From the NCBI RefSeq assembly GCF_000019725.1, contig NC_010505.1:4077001-4141000 (forward strand): a stretch of DNA of 64,000 bases, read 5' to 3'. Below, one piece after another: positions 59,880 to 64,000 of this stretch. The notes beneath the pieces are model-generated. The model was given only the letters and a program-made list of their open reading frames with translations, was not told the DNA's origin and searched no databases. Position 1 is the stretch's first letter. Each line of letters begins with the position of its first letter. Position numbers and translations under genes: made by a program. This stretch comes from Methylobacterium radiotolerans JCM 2831 (GTDB lineage Bacteria > Pseudomonadota > Alphaproteobacteria > Rhizobiales > Beijerinckiaceae).

Positions 59880-61226
59880 ATGGATATGCCGACCGTCGCG
59901 ATCGTCGGGAGGCCGAACGTCGGCAAGTCAACCCTGTTCAACCGCCTCGTGGGCAAGAAGCTCGCGCTGGTCGACGACCGCCCGGGCGTGACCCGCGACC
60001 GGCGCGAGGGCGACGTCGCGTTCGGCGGCCTCGAGTTCCGGGTGATCGACACCGCCGGCCTGGAAGAGGCCGACGCCGCGAGCCTCACCGGCCGGATGCG
60101 CATGCAGACCGAGGCGGCGATCCTCGCCGCCGACGTGGTGCTGTTCGTGATCGACGCCCGCGCCGGCGTGCTGCCGGCCGACCAGCCCTTCGCCGAGCTG
60201 GTGCGCCGCGCCGGCTGCCCGGTGATCCTGATCGCCAACAAGGCCGAGGGCGGCGCCGGCCTCGCCGGGGCCTACGAGGCCTTCACCCTCGGGCTCGGCG
60301 ACCCGATCCCGTTCTCCGCCGAGCACGGCGAGGGTCTGGGCGAGCTGCACGAGGCGCTCAAGGGCGCCCTGCCCCAGCGCGACGCGGACGAGGATCCGGA
60401 CGACGCCCCCGGCGGCCGGGCCCTGAAGGTCGCGATCGTCGGCCGCCCGAATGCCGGCAAGTCGACCCTGATCAACCGCATGCTCGGCGAGGATCGGCTG
60501 CTCGTCGGCCCCGAGGCCGGCATCACCCGGGACTCGATCTCCCTGGACTGGGAGTGGCGCGGGCGGCGGATCAAGCTGCACGACACGGCCGGGATGCGCC
60601 GCCGCGCCCGGATCGACGACAAGCTGGAGAAGCTCGCGGTCTCGGACGGGTTGCGCGCCGTGCGCTTCGCCGAGGTCGTGGTGGTGCTCCTCGACGCGAC
60701 GATCCCGTTCGAGAAGCAGGACCTGACGATCGTCGATCTCGTCGAGAGCGAGGGCCGCGCCCTGGTGATCGGCCTCAACAAGTGGGACCTGGTCGCCGAC
60801 CAGCCGGGTCTGCTCAAGCAGCTGCGCGAGGATTGCACGCGCCTGCTGCCGCAGGTGCGCGGCGTCGCGGTCGTGCCGCTCTCCGGCCTCGCCGGCGACG
60901 GCGTCGACAAGCTGATGCAGGCGGTGGTGCAGGCCGCCGAGGTCTGGGACCGGCGCGTCTCCACCTCGCGCATCAACGACTGGCTGAACGAGGCGACCTC
61001 CCGCAACCCGCCCCCCGCGGTATCGGGGCGGCGGATCAAGATCCGCTACGCCACCCAGGTGAAGAGCCGGCCGCCCCACTTCGCGCTGTTCGGCAATCAG
61101 CTCAACGCCCTGCCGAAATCCTACACGCGCTACCTCGTGAACGGCCTGCGCGAGGCGTTCGACCTGCCGGGCACGCCGATCCGCCTGTCCCTGCGGACCT
61201 CGCAGAACCCGTTCGACAAGGGCTGA
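59880..61226 (+). CDS. der: GTPase Der (EngA)
   Basis: The 448-residue protein has two tandem GTPase domains: G1 GRPNVGKST (about residues 9-17) with DTAGLEEAD, and GRPNAGKST with [11 protein letters not shown] and NKWDL. A KH-like domain follows (about residues 360-448; [20 protein letters not shown]). Der is essential for 50S ribosome maturation. An ATG at 59886 is an alternative start. It lies directly downstream of the yfgM-like gene. Confidence 0.97.
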   Translation: MDMPTVAIVGRPNVGKSTLFNRLVGKKLALVDDRPGVTRDRREGDVAFGGLEFRVIDTAGLEEADAASLTGRMRMQTEAAILAADVVLFVIDARAGVLPADQPFAELVRRAGCPVILIANKAEGGAGLAGAYEAFTLGLGDPIPFSAEHGEGLGELHEALKGALPQRDADEDPDDAPGGRALKVAIVGRPNAGKSTLINRMLGEDRLLVGPEAGITRDSISLDWEWRGRRIKLHDTAGMRRRARIDDKLEKLAVSDGLRAVRFAEVVVVLLDATIPFEKQDLTIVDLVESEGRALVIGLNKWDLVADQPGLLKQLREDCTRLLPQVRGVAVVPLSGLAGDGVDKLMQAVVQAAEVWDRRVSTSRINDWLNEATSRNPPPAVSGRRIKIRYATQVKSRPPHFALFGNQLNALPKSYTRYLVNGLREAFDLPGTPIRLSLRTSQNPFDKG

Positions 61227-61277
61227 TCCAACCTCCGCTCGTGATGACGGAGGCGATGCGGCAGCCCTGCGCAGCCC

Positions 61278-62396
61278 TCAGCGCGCCGCGTCGGCGATCC
61301 AGTCCACCGCGGCCGCCAGCGCGGCGCGCTCGTCCTGACCCGCGGTGAGCGCGGCCTCGTAGGCCGCGACCTGCCCGTCGGCGCTGGTCCCCTCGGCCAC
61401 GATCGCCCGGGCGCGGGCCACGTCCGCCGCGCAGCCGAGGGCGTCCGCGTCCTCGGCGACGAGCGTGAGCATCGCCTCCAGCGCCTCGGCGAACGGCACG
61501 GCCTCGCCGCGCGCCTCGTCGATCAGGGACGCGGCCACGCCGCTGTGCTGGGCGCGCCAGAGGTTCTCCGAGGCCAGCGCCCGCGAGACGCCGTCGAGGC
61601 CGGCGTGGAGCTCCGGCCGGCGCACGCACAGGCGCACGAGGCAGCGGAACAGGGCGGCGATGCAGAGCGAATCGTCGAGGCGCGTGCAGGCGTCGGCGAT
61701 GCGCAGCTCCAGCGTCGGGAACTTGATGGAGGGGCGCAGCGACCACCACAGGAAGCTCGCGTCCGCGATCGCGCCCGACCGGGTCATGATGGCGACGAAC
61801 CGCGCGTGGGCGGCGGCGTCGGCGAAGAGTTCCGGCAGGCCGGTGCGCGGCAATTCCCCGAAGACGCTGAGCCGGTAGGCCCGCAGGCCCGTCGCCTCGC
61901 CCTGCCAGAACGGCGAGGAGGCCGACAGCGCGAGCAGCAGCGGCTGGAACGGCAGCAGCCGGTTCATCAGGTCGACGCGGGCGTCGGGGTCTGGAACCTC
62001 GACGTGGACGTGCATGCCGCAGATCAAGGCCCGCCGGGCCGCGATGCCGACATCCGACAGGATGCCCTTGTAGCGCTCCCCGTCGGTGGCGGTCTGGCGC
62101 GACCAGCGGGCGAGGGGGTGCGTGCCGCAGGCCAGCAGCCGCAGGCCGCTCTCGGCGGCGATGCCGGCGAGCTGCCGCCGCTGGCCGCCGAGATTCTCCC
62201 GGGCGGCCGCCGCGTCGGTGAGCGGCGGCGTGCAGAGCTCGACCTGCGCGGCGACCAGCTCGCGGCCCGTCTCGGGCAGCTCCGCCTCCACCCGCGCGTG
62301 GAACGCGGCGAGGTCGCCCCGCGGCGTCCCGCGGGTCTCGGCATCGGCCAGGAAGTACTCCTCCTCGATGCCGAAGCGGTAGCTCGGGGCGCTCAT
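61278..62396 (-). CDS. YbdK-type carboxylate-amine ligase (glutamate-cysteine ligase family 2)
   Basis: The 372-residue protein starts YRFGIEEEYFLADAETRG and has ICGMHVHVEVPDPDARVD and RPSIKFPTLELRIADACTRL, the GCS2 signatures. Members form gamma-glutamyl or similar amide bonds with ATP. The gene is on the minus strand, convergent with der. The natural amine substrate of YbdK proteins is mostly unknown, so a glutathione role is not claimed. Confidence 0.85.
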   Translation of the reverse strand: MSAPSYRFGIEEEYFLADAETRGTPRGDLAAFHARVEAELPETGRELVAAQVELCTPPLTDAAAARENLGGQRRQLAGIAAESGLRLLACGTHPLARWSRQTATDGERYKGILSDVGIAARRALICGMHVHVEVPDPDARVDLMNRLLPFQPLLLALSASSPFWQGEATGLRAYRLSVFGELPRTGLPELFADAAAHARFVAIMTRSGAIADASFLWWSLRPSIKFPTLELRIADACTRLDDSLCIAALFRCLVRLCVRRPELHAGLDGVSRALASENLWRAQHSGVAASLIDEARGEAVPFAEALEAMLTLVAEDADALGCAADVARARAIVAEGTSADGQVAAYEAALTAGQDERAALAAAVDWIADAAR

Positions 62397-62457
62397 CGTG
62401 GTCTCCGGAAAACGCGACGCGTGCGCGCCAACGCGCCGGATTGCAGGAAGGTGCCGC

Positions 62458-62868
62458 TCAGGGCGTCCGCAGCGGCCCGCCGACCAGCCAAGCGGGATCG
62501 AACCAGCGGTCGGCCTCGCCGTCGTAGGGCAGGCGCGTGATGTCCCAGTTCTGGATGTACCGGGCGTAGACGTTCCACACCGCGATCCCGCCGCCGACGA
62601 AGATCCGCCGTCCGGGATAGCGCTTGAGCACTGCCTCCGGATCCTCGTGGCTGCGGATCACGTCGATGGTGCGGTCCTTGAAGGCGAATTCCGGCACCGA
62701 GGCCACCGTCTTCGGCCCGGCGATCAGCACGTGGCCCATGGTCAGGGCGAAGAAGCGCGTCACGTCCTCCACGAAGAGCGGGTCGGTGTTGCCCTCCCAG
62801 GGCAGGTGGCCGTTGAGGCCGAGCTGGCCCCGCAGGCCGATCGCGCAGATGCAGCGGACGTCGATCAT
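62458..62868 (-). CDS. dmrA: DHFR-family reductase; possible dihydromethanopterin reductase DmrA
   Basis: The 136-residue protein has the DHFR pattern NGHLPWEGNTDPLFVEDVTR, then HVLIAGPKTVASVP and RIFVGGGIAVWNVY. It is short for a DHFR (typically about 160). Methylobacterium DmrA is a DHFR homologue of about 15 kDa that reduces dihydromethanopterin, which matches this size and taxonomic context. A true folate reductase cannot be excluded. The start at 62868 has no canonical RBS; an in-frame TTG 12 bp upstream exists. Confidence 0.55.
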   Translation of the reverse strand: MIDVRCICAIGLRGQLGLNGHLPWEGNTDPLFVEDVTRFFALTMGHVLIAGPKTVASVPEFAFKDRTIDVIRSHEDPEAVLKRYPGRRIFVGGGIAVWNVYARYIQNWDITRLPYDGEADRWFDPAWLVGGPLRTP

Positions 62869-62931
62869 CGCAAATCCCAAACCCGGCGGGCTCCGCCCGC
62901 CACCCGCCGGGGCCGCAGGCCCCGGACCCCT

Positions 62932-63681
62932 TTACTCGGGCGCGCGGAAACGCAGCACCCGGTCGGTGGGGAAATCGTAGAGCTTCCCGGTCTCGGCCCA
63001 GTCCGGCGCGGCGAGCCGCACGAAATGGGGGGCGAGGTCCTCGGGCGTCCGGAGGGTCTCGGGGTCCTCGCCCGGCATGGCCGAGCGGCGCATGCCGGTC
63101 CGCAGGGGGCCCGGATTGAGCAGCATGGCCCGGATCGCCGTGGTCTCGTTCTCGGCCGCGTAGGTCCGCACCAGGGCCTCCAGCGCCGCCTTCGAGACCG
63201 AGTACGGCCCCCAGTAGGGCCGACACTTCGAGGCGGCCCCCGACGAGACGAAGATCGCCCGGCCGGCGTCCGACATGCGCAGCAGCGGGTCGAGGGAGCG
63301 GATCAGGCGCCAGTTGGCGGTGACGTTCACGTCCATCACCTGCCCCCAGATCTTCGGGGTGATGTGGCCGATCGGCATGAGCGCGCCCAGGATCCCGGCA
63401 TTGGCGACCAGGATGTCGAGGCGCTTCCAGCGCTCGTTGATCGCCGCGCCGAGGCGGTCGATCGCGTCGTAATCGGCGAGGTCGAACGGCACGAGGGTGG
63501 CGCTGGAGCCGGCGGCGCGGATCGCGTCGTCGAGCTCCTCCAGGGCGCCCACGGTCCGGGCCACCGCGATGACGTGCGCGCCGGCCCCGGCCAAAGCCAG
63601 GGCGGCGGCGCGCCCGATGCCGCGCGATGCGCCGGTGACGACCGCGACGCGGCCTTCCAGGGTTCTCTGAGACTCAGCCAT
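62932..63681 (-). CDS. Short-chain dehydrogenase/reductase
   Basis: The 249-residue SDR has the cofactor motif TGASRGIG (residues 16-23), NAG at about 95 and the active-site YSVSK with a preceding Ser (FVSSGAASKCRPYWGPYSVS). It belongs to the classical SDR type that reduces or oxidises hydroxyl groups with NAD(P)H. It lies just downstream of purF on the same strand, a common alphaproteobacterial arrangement, and its substrate is unknown. Confidence 0.85.
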   Translation of the reverse strand: MAESQRTLEGRVAVVTGASRGIGRAAALALAGAGAHVIAVARTVGALEELDDAIRAAGSSATLVPFDLADYDAIDRLGAAINERWKRLDILVANAGILGALMPIGHITPKIWGQVMDVNVTANWRLIRSLDPLLRMSDAGRAIFVSSGAASKCRPYWGPYSVSKAALEALVRTYAAENETTAIRAMLLNPGPLRTGMRRSAMPGEDPETLRTPEDLAPHFVRLAAPDWAETGKLYDFPTDRVLRFRAPE

Positions 63682-63745
63682 GGCGAGGACCTAGCGCATT
63701 TCCGCGCACAGGGGATGCCCGTTCGCGCGCAACGGCCGGATCCTG

Positions 63746-64000
63746 TCAGTCGGCCTCGGCCAGCATGGCGAAGCGCTTCGGGCCAGCGATGGACAGGTCG
63801 GTCAGGCCGGTCGGGTAGTCGCCCGTGAAGCAGTGGTCGGTGTATTGCGGGCAGGCCGCGTTCCGCGCCTCCTCGCCCATCGCCCGGTAGAGGCCGGGGA
63901 TCGACAGGAAGGCCAGCGAATCGGCGCCGATATACTTGCGCATGGCCTCGAGATCGTGGGTCGCGGCGAGCAGCTTCTCCCGCTCGGGCGTGTCGATCCC
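63746..64000 (-). CDS. purF: Amidophosphoribosyltransferase (partial, C-terminal part)
   Basis: Only the last 84 residues are in the window. They read REKLLAATHDLEAMRKYIG, then DSLAFLSIPGLYRAMGEEAR and CPQYTDHCFTGDYPTGLTDL, matching the PurF C-terminus. PurF converts PRPP and glutamine to phosphoribosylamine, the first step of purine synthesis. The upstream part lies beyond the right edge. The stop is 65 bp before the SDR start. Confidence 0.9.
   Translation of the reverse strand, partial: GIDTPEREKLLAATHDLEAMRKYIGADSLAFLSIPGLYRAMGEEARNAACPQYTDHCFTGDYPTGLTDLSIAGPKRFAMLAEAD

Overview
This is a high-GC, gene-dense chromosomal segment from an alphaproteobacterium, most likely a Methylobacterium/Methylorubrum-type member of the Hyphomicrobiales. 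The evidence is the style of the core proteins (172-residue L10, 1,374-residue RpoB, 1,403-residue RpoC), a HpnP-like hopanoid methylase, a very short DHFR-family reductase resembling dihydromethanopterin reductase, a MucR regulator and dispersed palindromic repeats. The genus is inferred; no 16S gene is present.

Layout. 1-5.7 kb: a partial wrbA with a divergent LysR gene, a Gre-family factor, a methyltransferase, an AcuI-type reductase, an exported repeat protein and a SleB-type cell wall hydrolase. 6-22 kb: the transcription/translation core, read on the minus strand in the order tuf, tRNA-Trp, secE, nusG, rplK, rplA, radical-SAM gene, rplJ, rplL, rpoB, rpoC. The radical-SAM gene (probable hopanoid C-2 methylase) splits the usual rplKA-rplJL block, and promoter, hairpin and terminator signals mark the subunits. 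22.4 kb: an outer-membrane beta-barrel protein.

23.4-36.3 kb: a nearly complete C-P lyase (phosphonate) locus. It holds phnGHIJ, a GNAT gene and phnKLMN with stop/start overlaps, a divergent phnF repressor gene with a palindromic operator between phnF and phnG, the phnCDE1E2 transporter behind a possible Pho box, a DUF1045 2H-phosphodiesterase and a hexapeptide transferase broken by one in-frame TGA. No phnP is present. A ceramide-glucosyltransferase/HpnI-like gene and a divergent PiT phosphate permease flank it.

39-46 kb: a MucR-like regulator lacking the zinc-ligand Cys, then a minus-strand catabolic cluster (LysR, CaiB-type CoA-transferase, HMG-CoA-lyase family, MFS importer) that fits uptake, CoA activation and cleavage of a branched organic acid. 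46-48.3 kb: a LemA/TPM/TPM membrane operon. 48.6-52.7 kb: a coupled glycosyltransferase, ferredoxin, ferredoxin reductase and cytochrome P450 operon, which looks like a small tailoring pathway. Just after it, at 52790-52805, lies an exact 16-bp parS chromosome-partition site. 52.9-64 kb: Zn-alcohol dehydrogenase, SRAP protein, lytic transglycosylase, several small unknowns, a secreted Asp-box protein, NnrU-like protein, YfgM-like protein and Der, a YbdK-type ligase, the DHFR-like reductase, an SDR and the 3' end of purF.

The most notable items are the parS site, the phn locus with its phosphodiesterase substitution and nonsense mutation, the P450/glycosyltransferase operon, and the radical-SAM gene inside the ribosomal/RNA polymerase block. 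No CRISPR array, prophage, insertion sequence or rRNA was seen.
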